Of a stretch of DNA of 64,000 nt, positions 1 to 12,286 are shown one piece after another. This DNA comes from Alnus glutinosa (lineage: Eukaryota; Streptophyta; Magnoliopsida; Fagales; Betulaceae), in contig NC_084894.1 of the NCBI RefSeq assembly GCF_958979055.1, positions 5,709,001 through 5,773,000 on the forward strand, read 5' to 3'. The first letter of the stretch is position 1. Each line of letters opens with the position of its first letter. A program made the translations under genes and the position numbers. Below the pieces are notes generated by a model. The model had not been told where the DNA came from. It made no database searches and saw nothing but the letters and a program-made list of their open reading frames with translations.

Positions 1-111
1 GTGTCATTACGATGTCACGTGGTTTTAAAATTATTATCGGATAACAAATCAATAATAATCATATCAAATTTAATGGTGATTTTAAAAATTATTTGACATT
101 TAAAAAGATAC

Positions 112-144
<33 letters not shown>

Positions 145-167
145 AGTCCTCCTTATAGAATTAGTCA
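1..167. repeat. Degenerate inverted-repeat (MITE-like) remnant
   Basis: AT-rich stretch containing a TGATTTTAAAA core, an A-tract at about 112-140, and an end reading CTAGTCCTCCTTATAGAATTA. The same end and core occur in the clearer element at 21421-21587, and a weaker copy surrounds the SINE near 850-1052. I read this as a decayed member of that small transposon family. Its left end lies at or outside the window, so length and target duplication cannot be judged. Confidence 0.4.
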
Positions 168-245
168 GAATATCAACTCTGTATTATGATCCTCTTAATC
201 CCTGTTATGCTTTTACAAATGTTGTCTATATTGCTGTATAGTAGT

Positions 246-571
246 GAGTAATGATTCACTACCACCTAAATATACAACTTTTCACCACCTTGTCTATGTG
301 GCAAGGTGGTCCTTTAAGGTGGGGAGTAATAATTCACTACCACCTAAATATACAACTTTCCACCACCTTGTCTATGTGGCAAGGTGGTCCCCCACTTTAA
401 TTTATTTTTAAAAAATAAAAAAACTCAAAAAGTAGTGGGGGACCACCTTGCCTATGTGAAAAGTTATATATTTAGGTGACATTGAATCATTATTCTAAGG
501 TGGGGGACCACCTTACTACATAGACAAGGTGGTAAAAAGTTGTATATTTGGATGGTATTGAATCATTACTC
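246..571. mobile_element. Foldback MITE with 8-bp target duplication
   Basis: The element begins GAGTAATGATTCA and ends TGAATCATTACTC, a perfect 13-bp terminal inverted repeat. It is flanked by ATAGTAGT at 238-245 and 572-579, an 8-bp target duplication of the size made by hAT elements. Inside, a unit of about 75 bp (CACCTAAATATACAACTTT, then ACCACCTTGTCTATG) occurs twice forward (246-324, 325-400) and twice inverted (431-497, 498-571), so the whole element can fold back. There is no coding capacity, so it must be non-autonomous. A second element with the same first ten bases lies at 8466-8591. Confidence 0.75.
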
Positions 572-711
572 ATAGTAGTATACTAGTATCACCTTGACAA
601 TCCTTAGGTTGTTGTTTTGTGAAAATGGAGAGAATAATTACTTAGGGGGCGTCTTAAAATTAAACTGTGTTTCTTTTTACTTTTTTTTTTACTTTTTTTT
701 TTTCATATCAA

Positions 712-714
<3 letters not shown>

Positions 715-768
<54 letters not shown>
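715..768. repeat. (TA)n microsatellite
   Basis: An uninterrupted run of about 27 TA dinucleotides. It has no coding content and is expected to vary in length between individuals. Confidence 0.95.
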
Positions 769-770
<2 letters not shown>

Positions 771-890
771 TGAAATTCCAAAACGTTGCTACTAGTTAAA
801 GAAGATAGATATGTCATATTTACCATTAAATTTCAGATGATCATTAATGAATTTTGATCAAATAATAATTTTAAAAGTCACATAACATTT

Positions 891-1000
891 TTTTTTTTGA
901 CATGTCCACTTAAGAAGGGGGGTGGAGAAATTCGAACTAGTGACCTCCGCTTCATGAAGCGTGGTCTCCAACCGGTTGAACTACCCATTGGGGACAAAGC
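891..1000 (-). mobile_element. tRNA-derived SINE
   Basis: Read on the minus strand, this 110-bp element has a box-A-like TAGTTCAACCGGTTGG followed about 35 bp later by a box-B-like TAGTTCGAATTTC, the internal RNA polymerase III promoter layout of tRNA-derived SINEs. It ends in a short A-tract, seen as T's at 891-898 on the plus strand. A 12-bp direct repeat, CACATAACATTT, flanks it at 879-890 and 1001-1012, as expected for target-primed insertion. The tRNA-like part is not a tRNA gene because no cloverleaf closes around it. Confidence 0.7.
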
Positions 1001-1554
1001 CACATAACATTTGAGATGACACAAGAAAGATTCTAGTCATTCTTATAGAATTACTTCATATTTACTACCATCCAAGGCATGTGTATTAACTTCCATATCT
1101 CTTTAAATTTCTAATTGTGTAAGCCGCGGGTATGTATTGAAGAATGATCCTCTCTATTTTACTTGGACGGGAGATGAGTCACTTTATAATCAAGATTTGA
1201 GTTTGTTTTACTTAACCGTATATGTGGTGTCATGTAATGAATATATTGTCACGTCATTTAAAAATAATAAATGATGTGGCATTATATACAAAATCTATAG
1301 GAGATTTCTCATAGTTTTTTCAATGATCTAAATTTAATTCCATAATTTATCTCTTTCTCATAAAAAAACTTGAAATTAAAAATGAACCGTTGAAAAGACT
1401 GAAAAAGATCTATTATAATTTTTTTAAGCCTCTAAGCCAAATTTAGTGATTGTTGTATCGTATTATGGGAAATGATAATACGTATTCTTTTGTCCATCTT
1501 TCTTGACGTAACATTTTTAATCCATCATTGATTTTTTATTTGATGGTAAAGTCG

Positions 1555-1995
1555 ACATAGCCCCCTCCAAACTTTCAATTTGGACAATATCCCTCTAAAC
1601 TACTAAAAATTGTCAATGTTCACCCCAATGACAAAAATACCTTTAATAAAATAAAAAATACTTAAAATTAAAAAAAGAAAGAAACAAAAACTAAAAAATA
1701 AAATAAAAAAAAGAAATACATAAAAATCAAGGGTGGCCAAATTTTAAAATTAAAGTAAACTCATATTTTTTTTTATTTTTTTTTCAAATAAAAATTTTGG
1801 GTTTTTTTTTTAATATATATATATATTTTATTCTTTTTTCAAATTTATAGGAGTATTTTTGTTTTATTGAAAAAAAATTTCGAAGGTCATTTTTGGAGGA
1901 CATTGGCAATTTTTTTATAGTTTGAGAGTAACGTTTTAATTAAAAGTTTGAGGGACATTATTAATTATGTGGTAATTTGAGCCTTGAGGGGAGTT
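1555..1995. mobile_element. Probable long-TIR foldback element (degenerate)
   Basis: The left side (CCCCCTCCAAACTTTCAATT, then a run containing AAAAATTGTCAATG) is mirrored on the right by CATTGGCAATTTTT and AAAAGTTTGAGGG. The interior is low-complexity A/T sequence with no ORF. The layout resembles the better preserved elements at 19349-20240 and 22163-22627. No target duplication was identified, so the ends are approximate. Confidence 0.45.
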
Positions 1996-2348
1996 TTTAA
2001 ACTTTTTCCTTTATTTTTTATTTTTTAATTAAAAGAACGAAAAAGAATAAGAGAATATCAAATAACACATCTTTTGTATTATTTTATTTGCACATAAGTA
2101 AGCTGTTAGTAGACTATTATATACCACGAAAAAGCAATAATAATTTCACTACCAAAGAGAGGAAGCCCGAAGAAACAGCAAGAATATATTATCGATTCCA
2201 ATTCCAACACCAACGCCAAGACCGACACGAATACGCGATGAGTACCCCATCACTGGAAGTCTCTTTTCTCTGGTACCCATTTGGTTTGATTTGACTCACT
2301 CTCTCCCTTGGACTCTAATTCCAGTTTCTCTCTGTTTCTGCGCGTGCT

Positions 2349-3071
2349 ATGCAAGACCCTTCCAGACCCATGACGGGCTACCCAGTCCACAACGGTTATC
2401 CTCCGCCCCAGCAGGGCGCCGCTTACCCTTACGCTGTCCCGGCGCAGCCGCCGCAGCAACCCTACCCGTACCCCTACCGTCAGTCGTCCTCGAGCCCTTT
2501 TGCGCGCCGCTTCCTCTCCGCCATGATCGTCTCCTTCGTCGTCATCGGCGTGGTTGTTCTCGTGCTCTGGCTCGTCCTCCGCCCCCGCCTTCCGGACTTC
2601 AGCGTCGAGTCCGTCTCGCTCTCCAAGTTCTCCGTTGCGTCCAACTCCTCCTCCATCACCGGCACCTGGAACGTTCGGTTCGCCGTCTACAACCCCAACA
2701 AGAAGATGTCCATCTCGTACGACGTCGTCGATTCCGGGCTACTCTACAAGTCGGAGACCATATCCCTGACGCGACTCCCGCCGTTCAAGCAGGGGAAGCG
2801 GAACCAGACGGTTGTGGACGCGGCGTTCTCGGCGGCAGATACCTACGTGGGAACACGGGTCGTCAGTGACATCGTCGGGGAGAGGACACGTGGCTCAGTC
2901 AGCTTCAATGTGGAGGTTCAGGCTAGGGTTCAGTTCCGGACCGGTGGGTGGAGGGTGAGGAGCCGGTGGCTCAGGGTCTGGTGCCAGGGTCTGGCGGTCG
3001 GGCTCTCGTCCAATAGCAGCGGGTCGGGGAATCTGGTGGGGGGAGCAAGGGACTGCAGGGTTGGTTTGTGA
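2349..3071 (+). CDS. NDR1/HIN1-like (LEA_2) membrane protein, copy 1
   Basis: Single-exon gene for 240 residues. Residues 1-50 are rich in Pro, Tyr and Gln and should face the cytosol. About 57-77 form one hydrophobic membrane segment, followed by the LRPRLPDF-type junction typical of NDR1/HIN1-like proteins. The rest is a LEA_2-type domain with the conserved NPNKKMSISYD stretch and a Cys near the end (CRVGL tail); NSS and NQT sites suggest glycosylation outside the membrane. Family members are plasma-membrane proteins, several tied to pathogen responses; the role of this one is inferred only. The start is the first ATG giving the full Pro-rich leader. The gene is markedly richer in G+C than its surroundings, without introns. 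Confidence 0.9.
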   Translation: MQDPSRPMTGYPVHNGYPPPQQGAAYPYAVPAQPPQQPYPYPYRQSSSSPFARRFLSAMIVSFVVIGVVVLVLWLVLRPRLPDFSVESVSLSKFSVASNSSSITGTWNVRFAVYNPNKKMSISYDVVDSGLLYKSETISLTRLPPFKQGKRNQTVVDAAFSAADTYVGTRVVSDIVGERTRGSVSFNVEVQARVQFRTGGWRVRSRWLRVWCQGLAVGLSSNSSGSGNLVGGARDCRVGL

Positions 3072-5740
3072 GTAAATTAGGTGTTTTTGGGTTAATAATC
3101 CCATATGCAAAATAGAAGATTTGTTTGAATATGAGCAATTAGTGTTAATTTAACTGTACATTGGAATTAGTTTCTTTTCGTTTCTTTTTTGAATGATTAG
3201 TTGGTTTGATTAATGGCTGTACAGTACAGTTTTCTGCAATTGTGTTTTGTGTTGGTTAATGCCAGAATTGCGCTGTGGAGTTACATTCTATAGGTTTTGG
3301 TGTTTCTTATCTTTCAAGTTATGTTTATTTTTTATTTTTTGGAAAAATGCTGTTTTTGTTATGCGTTTGAATTTTGTGGGAATTGATTTATTTTAAAAGG
3401 TTTAAGGGAGTAAAAAAGGAGAGTATCGAGGGATCATAGGAATGAACAAAAGAAATTCTTGCTATGCCATTGGCTTCTTGCTACAAGAAGTCCTTTGCTA
3501 ATCAATCATTTGTTGTTTTTTTGAATATAATTTGTATATATCCATAATTCTTGCTTTTTATACTGGTGTGTCCATTGATCATGCTGTTTGATCTATACGT
3601 ATATGTCATGTCCAACAATTGGAGGCATTAGTTGTTCTAGACTTGTTTTGAGCACAAAATCTTGATGTGTTTTCGTCGAACTAGACTTGCCTGAGAAATG
3701 AGACCTGTTTATGATAGTTAAGGTTGTTCTTTGTTTGTTTTGACCCTTTAGGTCCAACATACATGTGGATGATTATCATTGGGAAGCATTTTTCTTAATT
3801 GGTTGTCGTTTTAAACTCATGTGAAAATTTGTTATCTCCCACTCTCATCAATAATCATAGGATTGAGGATGGTGGTTGATGATTGGATACCTAAAGTAGT
3901 TTGATTGGTATAATTTTTTAAGAACAGGGATATCAACTCTGTAGTATCATCGTCTTAATCCCTGTTATGCTCTTACAAGTGTTATCTATGTTGCTGTAAT
4001 ATCACCTTGACAATCCTAAGGTTGTTGCTTTGCCTAATGCAAAATAGATGAAGTTATGGGAGAGTCCCATTCAACTAAGGCCCTTATGGATCATTTAGCT
4101 CATCCAAGGTACTTGTATAGGACCCAATTTAGCTGCATATAGGTCTAATCAGGCACCGTTATGGTTTTAGTCTTTCATCTATTAGATCAGATCATTGTTG
4201 TATTGTATCATTTGCTCATTAGCGGCGGTCTGGCGGATTGATTTGTATTATTTAATGTTTAGGCGTATAACCTATTTTTATAAACATTCCGGCTTCTGTT
4301 TGGCTTGTATTTTGTTCTCAATCATTCAACTCTGGTTAGGTTCTTCTAGTTGAATCTTAACAAAGGATTCTATTGATTCTATACTCTACCATGTCATTGT
4401 TGGACAGTTCTGATACTTGCAAGAAATATTTTCAACTTTCCTTGACCATATCCTTTAATTTAGAAAGGTGTTTAGGGGCAATAGATGGTGAGTAAAACCT
4501 ATGGCGCGAAAATGGAGTTGTTTGAAGCAATGGCATTGTTTCCCTTGCCTGTGGGTGGATATGGCCACCCTGGTGCGGCATGTGGATTTGATTGAGTTCT
4601 TCTAGGGAAGTTATCATGGGCCTTGGCCCTTGGGCACTTGGGGAATTTGGATTATATAGTGCTTTGAAAACTTTATACAGTGTAATTAAGGTGCGGATTT
4701 GGCTTAAGTGTTGTAGTTTTTTCAATAAATTAAATCTGGACCATTGAAAAAACTACAGCACATGTTTTAGTTTTTTGTTTTTTTTTACAGCCTGTAAGGT
4801 GTTGCACATGGAGAGGGGGAGTCTACATAGAGTTTGGATGTGTATGATCTGTATAGAGTCAGAGTCTTCTTCACTCTAAGGGCACCCTGACCTAATGTTT
4901 TGAATTCAGACCTCAAATCCTCTCTTCTTCCTCCTCTCCACTTGAAAAATTATCCCATTGCTCTTCAAGTCATTCTCCCTACTCTGAACCACTGTTTCTA
5001 ACCCCAATCTGACCATACTGTTTCAAGTTTACTTTCAAGGCTATTAATATGTTATCCAAACCAAAACTAGATGTTCCTTGAAAGTTAATAACTACTCCAC
5101 CAAGTCTTCACCTTCTCAATGAAGCCTTCTGCCCCAAGCCACCTATTTTCAAAACGAAATAGGTACTTCCCTTGCCTTAGATTCCCACAGTCAAACATAA
5201 TAATTTTTTTTCTGTTTCTTTTTTGAAAAAAATGTGACTGTTTTGTATGCAGCATCTAAATCTTCTTCATGTTGCATCTGAGTAGATCAGTCTATATGAT
5301 AAGAGTCATGGAACTGTTCCCTGATCTCTTCATTTTTTTTTTTGTAAGGCTGATCTCTACAAATTGTGCTCAGTTACCATGACATGAAAATAAGTAATAA
5401 TCCAACTGATCATTGATGTTTTAATTTGTGAAATTTTGATAAAAGTGGACAAGTTGAGGTTGCTCTTTCAATTACGCCCTTGTGTTGTTTGTTAGTGTCC
5501 TATTAGCCGTTTTGCGTGTCTGATGAAAATTTGTTGTTTGAAGGGTTATCTTTATATACTGTCAATGGCCGTAGCTCTTTCCATATTGGGAGAGGTGGTT
5601 TGTTTTTCTTAGATCCAGATCGGGTGCAATGAAACAGCTCATTGCATGTACAATAGGCAACCTCACGTGAAAGGGCACTCATGCTCCAACCTGGTCGAGC
5701 AGCCTGAGTAGCACCTAACCAAGCAAGGTGGGGCCCGAGT
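3072..5740. other. Intergenic / possible 3' transcribed region, no gene recognised
   Basis: No coding region could be supported. An open stretch on the minus strand at 4432-4725 (97 codons) matches no family I know. A short inverted pair near 4707-4760 (TTGTAGTTTTTTCAAT against ATTGAAAAAACTACAGCA) could form a hairpin. Positions 3930-4032 repeat sequence found at 170-245 plus 580-620. Confidence 0.6.
3930..4032 (+). repeat. Second copy of the sequence interrupted by the MITE at 246-571
   Basis: ATATCAACTCTGTA, then CTTAATCCCTGTTATGC and ATCACCTTGACAATCC, match 170-245 and 580-620 in the same order and orientation, but without the MITE. It therefore serves as a nearly empty site, although about 14 bp around the insertion point differ. 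What the repeat itself is remains unknown. Confidence 0.65.
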
Positions 5741-5755
5741 AATACCCTTTCACAT

Positions 5756-6460
5756 AGGCTTGGCAATTCGAGTTAATGGGTCGGGTTCGTGTCAACCCGG
5801 CTGACCCGTTTACACAATTGGGTTCGACACGAACCTGACCCGCTTATTAATCGGGTCAAACACTATAACCCGATCACGACCCGGTTGTGAACCGGGTTAC
5901 ATGACATGAACCCAATGAACTCGGTAACGCATGCCTAATGCCCACCCCACAGCCCACAGGACACGACGTCGACGAGGTAGAGCAGCCGAGCAGGGCAAGA
6001 GAGCCTAGGCCTCCGGATCCGACGACTAGAACCAAGGACTTTAGCCTTTAGGAAGTTCGACTGGGCTTGGACCCCGAAAGATCCGTTGGGGACGACGCTG
6101 ATGGAGATCGAAGGGAAAGAGCCAGTGAGGAGGACGCCGTTTTGGAGGGTTGCGTGGTGGAGCTCGACTTTGAGAGCTAAACTTCGGCTTTTGCGGCTCT
6201 AAGAGCCTGGGCCCCTGGACCTCGTGGAGGATCCGTGATGTGATGCGTGACGGTGAACAACGTGATGTGGCTAAGGTTTTAGACTTTCGGTCCTTTTGGA
6301 CCCGACTTAAAAAAAAATCGTGTAATCATGTCTGGCGGGCCAACCCGAGGGTTGACTCGCCAGACACGATTATAAACCCGATAATGTCAAACTCAAACCC
6401 TGAATTTTTGTGTCGTGTTCGTGTTGAGTTTGCGGGTTGTGTCAAAAATTGCCAACCCTA
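5756..6460. mobile_element. DNA transposon remnant (hAT/Mutator-sized target duplication)
   Basis: The left end AGGCTTGGCAATT is mirrored by AATTGCCAACCCTA on the right, and CTTTCACAT flanks it on both sides (5747-5755 and 6461-6469), a 9-bp target duplication. The body is GC-richer than its surroundings and contains many GGGTCGGGTT / AACCCGA words, often inverted. The open frame at 6240-6551 resembles no transposase, so the element is probably non-autonomous. A 9-bp duplication suggests a Mutator-like origin; if one base belongs to the ends, hAT is equally possible. Confidence 0.6.
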
Positions 6461-6469
6461 CTTTCACAT

Positions 6470-8456
6470 GAGGCTACCTATATGCAATGAGCAACTTCAT
6501 TGTATCCGATTCCCATCCATTTTTCTCTACCATATCATGTTTAAAGATTAGGTAAAGCCAGTTTTACTAATTTTTTTCCGCCGAAAGCCCTCTGAAATCA
6601 CAGAGGTTGTATTGACCAAGCATCATGACTTGAGTAATTTTTGGGTCAGGAACTCTGGAACTGTACTACAGGAGCATGGCGTTTCCAATGTAATCAAGTT
6701 CTTAATACAAGAATGTCCCCTTAACTCTGCTTTTGGTTCCAATGGGTGATCTGTTTAACAGAGGCAAACCAGAAGCAAATATAACCAATTTAGACTAGTT
6801 ATGTATATCCAGGTGCAGTGTGTTTTTTTATCCAGGGCATAATCACTAGCTTGGAGATAATTGAGAATTAGACGTTTTTAATCCAATTTAAGATATGAAA
6901 TTTTAGTCCTCTCTCTCATGGTGGTCTACCTCTTGATCTTCCATTGATAAGGGGCTTCGAATTTTTGAAGATGTGATGGAGTAATGTATATAGTCTGCTT
7001 TATGGTTGAAGATGCATAGATAGCACGATAAGAACAACCTTGCTGCTGCTTGATTCTTACGTTTGTTCTTATCTTGTTCCTGTTATTCTCCCACATTTTC
7101 TCTTTTATCATAACTATACCAAACCAAGCACAAAACTCACTACTTTTTTTTAAAAGACTACTGGTCGGCTAAGTCAGCCTTATGGTGCTTAAATTGGCGG
7201 ACCATATGGTGCTTAAACAGACGCAGTTCTAAAAGAAAAGTCATAAAACTAGCGTTATTAAAAATAATCACAAACTCGCTCGAACATGAATGTCATGCAA
7301 GTATCGAATGAAAATTCTAATTCCGTAATTAATAGCGATCTTGCTCGAGCGAAAGTTTTGCCGCAATCTTGCTCGAGCAAAAGTCGAGTTAGATTTATGC
7401 ACTGGATTTGGTTTTTAAGCCTCTAGAATAGTAGAATTCAATCATATATACATGCATTTGTTGAAGCCTTTTGGGAAAAAGTTGAGCCCAAATTTAGTAT
7501 AACTGTTTTCGAAGAGCAAGTAAAATTAAGCATAAATTGTCTCCGAAAATGAAAAAAGCATTAAAACTATTGCTTTGGAATTTCTCATGCTTTTTACTCC
7601 TCACCATACAAGAAAAGATGCCATGTGCTCATATTTTTTTTTTTTCCCATCATGTCCGTTGGGAATTGGGCCGGTCAGATTGGCCCACTTTTTAAAACAA
7701 GCTTAATACGACTTCCAAAGGTTACCAAGGCCCACAATCTATGCCCAAAACACCAAGGCTGCATTTGAGATTGTGATTTTGTAGACAAAAAGTGCAATTT
7801 TAAACCAAATTTTAGAAAATGAATCGTTTGTGAATTACGTTTTTAAAAAATTTCGATTTGAAAACGGAGAAAACTGCCTTTTCAAATACAATAGGGTATT
7901 TTTTTTAAAACGCAGAATTTTAGAGGCCAAACTGCAATTTTACCAAACGCTTAACTGTGTTTAAAAAAAGAGAGCATATTTTAAAATCGCAAACTTTAAA
8001 ATCGTGATTTTTAAATCATATTTTTTGAAATCGTAAAACTAAAAAACTTTAAATTAACCGGAAAGGATCCTTTTCTTAACTTGGGTATATTTCCCTCTAT
8101 TCAAGAAATCTGGATAAGCTTCCAAAAAGCCTACTTTCACTGAGAAAGATCCTTAAGGCCACAAAATTTAAAGATAAAGATAAAATCCCAAAGATATGCC
8201 TCTATCCATGACATCTCGAGATTGCACTTATTTCAAAGATATTGGAATCAGATCAACTACAAGTACCAACTCTCCCACAAAAGGAGGGGTCCGATCGATG
8301 CAGGTAAAAAGGATGATATCATGATACCATCTATCATATAAAATATACTTATATAGTCATCTTTCTGAAATATAAATAATGTAATGACTTAAGCATCATA
8401 GATCCATTATTTGATCGGGTGTTCATCGGTTCGAAAACTGTACTAACAATATCCAT
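6470..8456. other. Intergenic, no gene recognised
   Basis: AT-rich DNA. A CTTGCTCGAGC word is repeated at about 7341 and 7369 within a 50-bp imperfect duplication. The stretch at about 7757-8045 has the GC-poor, AAATCG-rich look of a decayed small transposon, but no ends were found. Confidence 0.6.
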
Positions 8457-8465
8457 CTTGCTTAA

Positions 8466-8591
8466 GAGTAATGATATATGGGGACGTCTTACCGTCTCCC
8501 AGCAGCCTCTTTATATTAAAAAAATGTGTTTTAATGTAACAATGTCTTTTGATGTGACGGGGACGGTAAGACATCCCATGTATCATTACTC
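8466..8591. mobile_element. Small MITE related to the element at 246-571
   Basis: A 126-bp element whose ends are long inverted repeats: GAGTAATGATATATGGGGAC at the left, and a right end reading GAGTAATGATACATGGG on the other strand, both followed by TCTTACCGTC. CTTGCTTAA flanks it on both sides (8457-8465 and 8592-8600), a 9-bp target duplication. The first ten bases are identical to those of the foldback element at 246-571, which suggests one transposase mobilised both. Confidence 0.75.
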
Positions 8592-8600
8592 CTTGCTTAA

Positions 8601-11600
8601 TTAACTTCTTCCTATATATTTTTATTTTTTTCTGAGCAACTTCTTCCTAGCTATTTCAGTTTATCCATTTTATTTCTCATCAATCAAATGGATAATGATG
8701 ACGCATAGGGCAGGACAACTGATTCGATACAGAAGGGTTCTTGAAGTTACCAATGTGTGGGTCTATGTGTCAAGAAGAACATATGTTAGGTTCCTTTCAA
8801 TGTCAAAGAAGGCAGAACTACCCTCAGGCAGTTTCTGAATTGCTTTAAATAGATCACAAATTATATTCGGTATAAGTTGGATCGGATCTCAATAAGATGA
8901 TGTTTGAATAGCAGTTAATGCGATAGAGTTTTTATACAGTTTACTTATCTAAATAGAAAGACGGACTATCCAAGATAGTATGGACAGATAGGCCTTATAA
9001 AAACTCTCTCATATTTACTATCTGAATTACTTATAGTCAATATCAATTGGATCTGGATCCCCAATAAGCAAATGTGAGAGAACTTCTATATATCTCACTT
9101 ACCCGAACATGAGAAAATAGATGGTTCAAAACCTGTTCGGATAGATAAACTTTAATTATAAAAACTATCTTGTATTTAATGGGAATTGTACTTACAAGTT
9201 CCATTACCAAAGCCCTAAAAGAAAATCTTATTCATTAGCCTCAACCACTACCATTTGAAAGTTTGTGTTAGAGATGATCACATTGTAATAATGTCCACTT
9301 CATTCACACTATAATATCTAATGAGAAACACATTTTTATAGGAAGTTTTATGTATATATATTGACACAATTCTTTCAAGGGCCGCATCTTTTTGAAAAGA
9401 TGCAAGTCTTAAAAGAGTTGGATTGCATAGGTTGGAAAAGGGCACCACTATAACTATAAAAGAATGAAGTGACCTACAGTTTCATTCATTCTTAGCCCTT
9501 AACACAAATTTATGGGAAACTTTATTTAACCCTTAAGAACTTTCATCACTTTTACAGTACTCTTAAAGTTTAAAAATTCTAAATTTAGTATATTTTAATT
9601 TTAATTTTTTGCAATCTGACCTATCTGTTATGATTTTCTGTTAAATTCTAACGGATCGGAGAATGTGAAAGTATAGACACCCTAACGAGAATTATCACCA
9701 TTTTTGTTTAGGATCCTTCACCATTGATTTTTCACTCAATTTTCATGCAAGGTGATGTCTCTAAAAGAACAAATAATTGTGGTTTGTTCTTTTGAGATTT
9801 GGATTCAAAGGATTCTTTTCCTTCTTTTCGCCATTTCCTCTTCCCCCTTTTCGTTTGAGGTTCTCTGCCTTTAGAATCTCCCAACCAATGAATTGACAAC
9901 CTTTTTCTATTTTCCTTTATTCTCTACTTTTTGTTTGTTGTCTTCTTTCTCTTGATTTGTATTGTTTTTCGAAGTAGAAAATAACTAATTCAAAAATTAA
10001 TTCAAAAAATGCATGTGATGAAGCTTGAAAAAAGATCATATTATTATTACACATGTTTCTTTGCTAACAAGCTATCCTCACTCTTGGGTAAGATCATTTC
10101 TTCAAACACACTCAAACTCTCCCATCCATAGATGCTAGGGCAGCTCAGAATCCCTTGAGTGGAGTCTAACGGGAAGAATAAAGACACTATTATATATATA
10201 TATATATAAAGACAAAATAATTTAATATTTGAAAAATAATAAAATACATAGGAAATATTGTGGCCCCTAATTTGATCTAACTTACTATAACAACCTTTAA
10301 TTTTTAGAATATGTATCGAAAATATCTGTAATATTAGTAATTGTTGTTATTCGAATAGTGATGCATGTAAGATATATAGGAAACATGCATTAAAATTGAG
10401 ATATTTTTGAAAATTTAATAAGAAAATTGAAATAATCGATAATTAAGAAATTGAATTAGAATCTTAAGAATTAAGATTATATTTTGACAAAAAAAAAAGA
10501 AAAGAAAAAGAAAAAGAAAGAAAGAAATGAAAAGAGAACCTAGCTAGCTTGCCTTTTGCCTTTTAAGTTTTACAAATTAAAGCCATTGGTGTGATATATC
10601 CTTAGCTTGTGTAACTTAAGAAAGCCTTGTTCTCTTTTTTCGAAAAGAACCACGAACATGATTGATAAAGAAGAAAAGTAGACGGAAAAGAGATGGATGG
10701 AAACAGAATCCTGAATCCAGAATGCATGTAGTGGAGGTGGGGACATGCAGCACAACCATACATATACTCAAATATAGAAGATTAATTTGGATGAATTGGA
10801 GCTATTTTTTTTTTTTTCTAACAAAAAAAGGCAAGCGGGGAAAACTAATTGTAGCTATTCTAGACAGTGAGAACTGCATGCGCTCCCTCAGTCTAATTAA
10901 GCCATAGCTTGACTTAGCATATCAAGACATCAGTAGGATCTAAGACGGCTAATACTAATAGGCGACTCTCACCTTAGTATATGTCCAACCACTTTGAAAA
11001 TTTTCTTGAAACCACTGAACCATCGACACCACTAACAGTGAATTGGAGCAGCTAATTTAATTAATTTGCTCATAGATATAACAATTGTAATAATTCTGAA
11101 GATATTATACAATTAATAGTAGTATTTCCAATGAAATAATTAGTTTGCTCATATCTCATATAATTAATGATCCTATAATTTTCCGCTGTTTACTGCAACT
11201 TTTGAGCAACATAATTAAACATACTCACGAACACATGCATGCACAAACATGAAAACAACTTTAAGGGCTTTGAGGTATGATTTACCTTTGGTTATAGTGG
11301 AGAAAAGTTCGTTCTTCGATCAGGACGTGGTAATTAATCATCATGTTCTTTTTCTTTCCCCCCTCTTTAAGGCCAAAATTTTAGTAGTGCAATCGCGTAT
11401 TAATTCTTTGACAAGAAGAGCATCTGCCTGAACTTCATCAAGCAATAGAAAGCTTCTTTGCTGGAGGGAGACAGACAGATATTCATCAGGTGTGGTAACA
11501 AGAAAAAGACACTCTAGAAAGATCGACCCATAGTTTCTCTTTGTTAATGCTTTTTAGATGGTGTAATTTTTTTTTCAAAAAAAAACATATTTTCAAATTT

Positions 11601-12286
11601 CATATATATATATATATGAACTGGTTTCAAAAAGAAAAAAGAAAAAAGAAAAGGTTTCAAAAAGTCATATACATATATGGCCTACAAGAGTTTACCGTAA
11701 AGGACAAGGGAAAAATGTGAACTGGCCTGGGGTTGTTTTCACACTCCTACCCACCAAGCGTACGTCAACCGCTCACAACCACCATTGATAAGGGTAGGTC
11801 GCGATCCATCGATCGATCGGAAGCTCTTGCATGCATAATACATCCAAATTTGACAGTTGGTGGTGGCGTCAGTTGAGGGTGATGGACATGTCGTAAGAGA
11901 TCGAGCATGTCGATTGTTTTTGTTGACCTTCTTTGTGTTGCGTTCAATGGATATGAAGAATTATTGTTGATGTTGACATTTAGATCGACCACCACATCCA
12001 CATGATTTATTTATGAGCTCTTCGATCTGTACATGTTATTTTACTTCTTTTTGCTCCACTCATGATCAGGTTAATTGTTAATTAATTAATTAATTAATTA
12101 TCATTAATGATCGTCATAATTCTGGGTGTAGGAAGACAATTATATAAAACAAATTCGATCAGGAGCTCGATCTGTGTTACAAACTTTCAGCGGGTTTAAC
12201 TCATTTTTAAAAATCGGCTTGTAAAGAAATGGCCGGTGTCCAAAAATTTTTATACACATAATTAAGATTGTACTTAAATTATATGT
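8601..12286. other. Intergenic, AT-rich, no gene recognised
   Basis: No open frame has family-like content. Seen here: a stretch at about 9530-9690 sharing the TTCTGTTAAATTCTAACGGA-type core of the long-TIR foldback elements, a (TA)n run near 10192-10207, a purine run at about 10488-10530, and TTAA repeats near 12080-12100. Confidence 0.6.

Noticed and set aside
891..1000. tRNA gene on the minus strand
   Set aside because: Box A and box B are present, but no acceptor stem or cloverleaf closes, and a target duplication with an A-tail shows a SINE.
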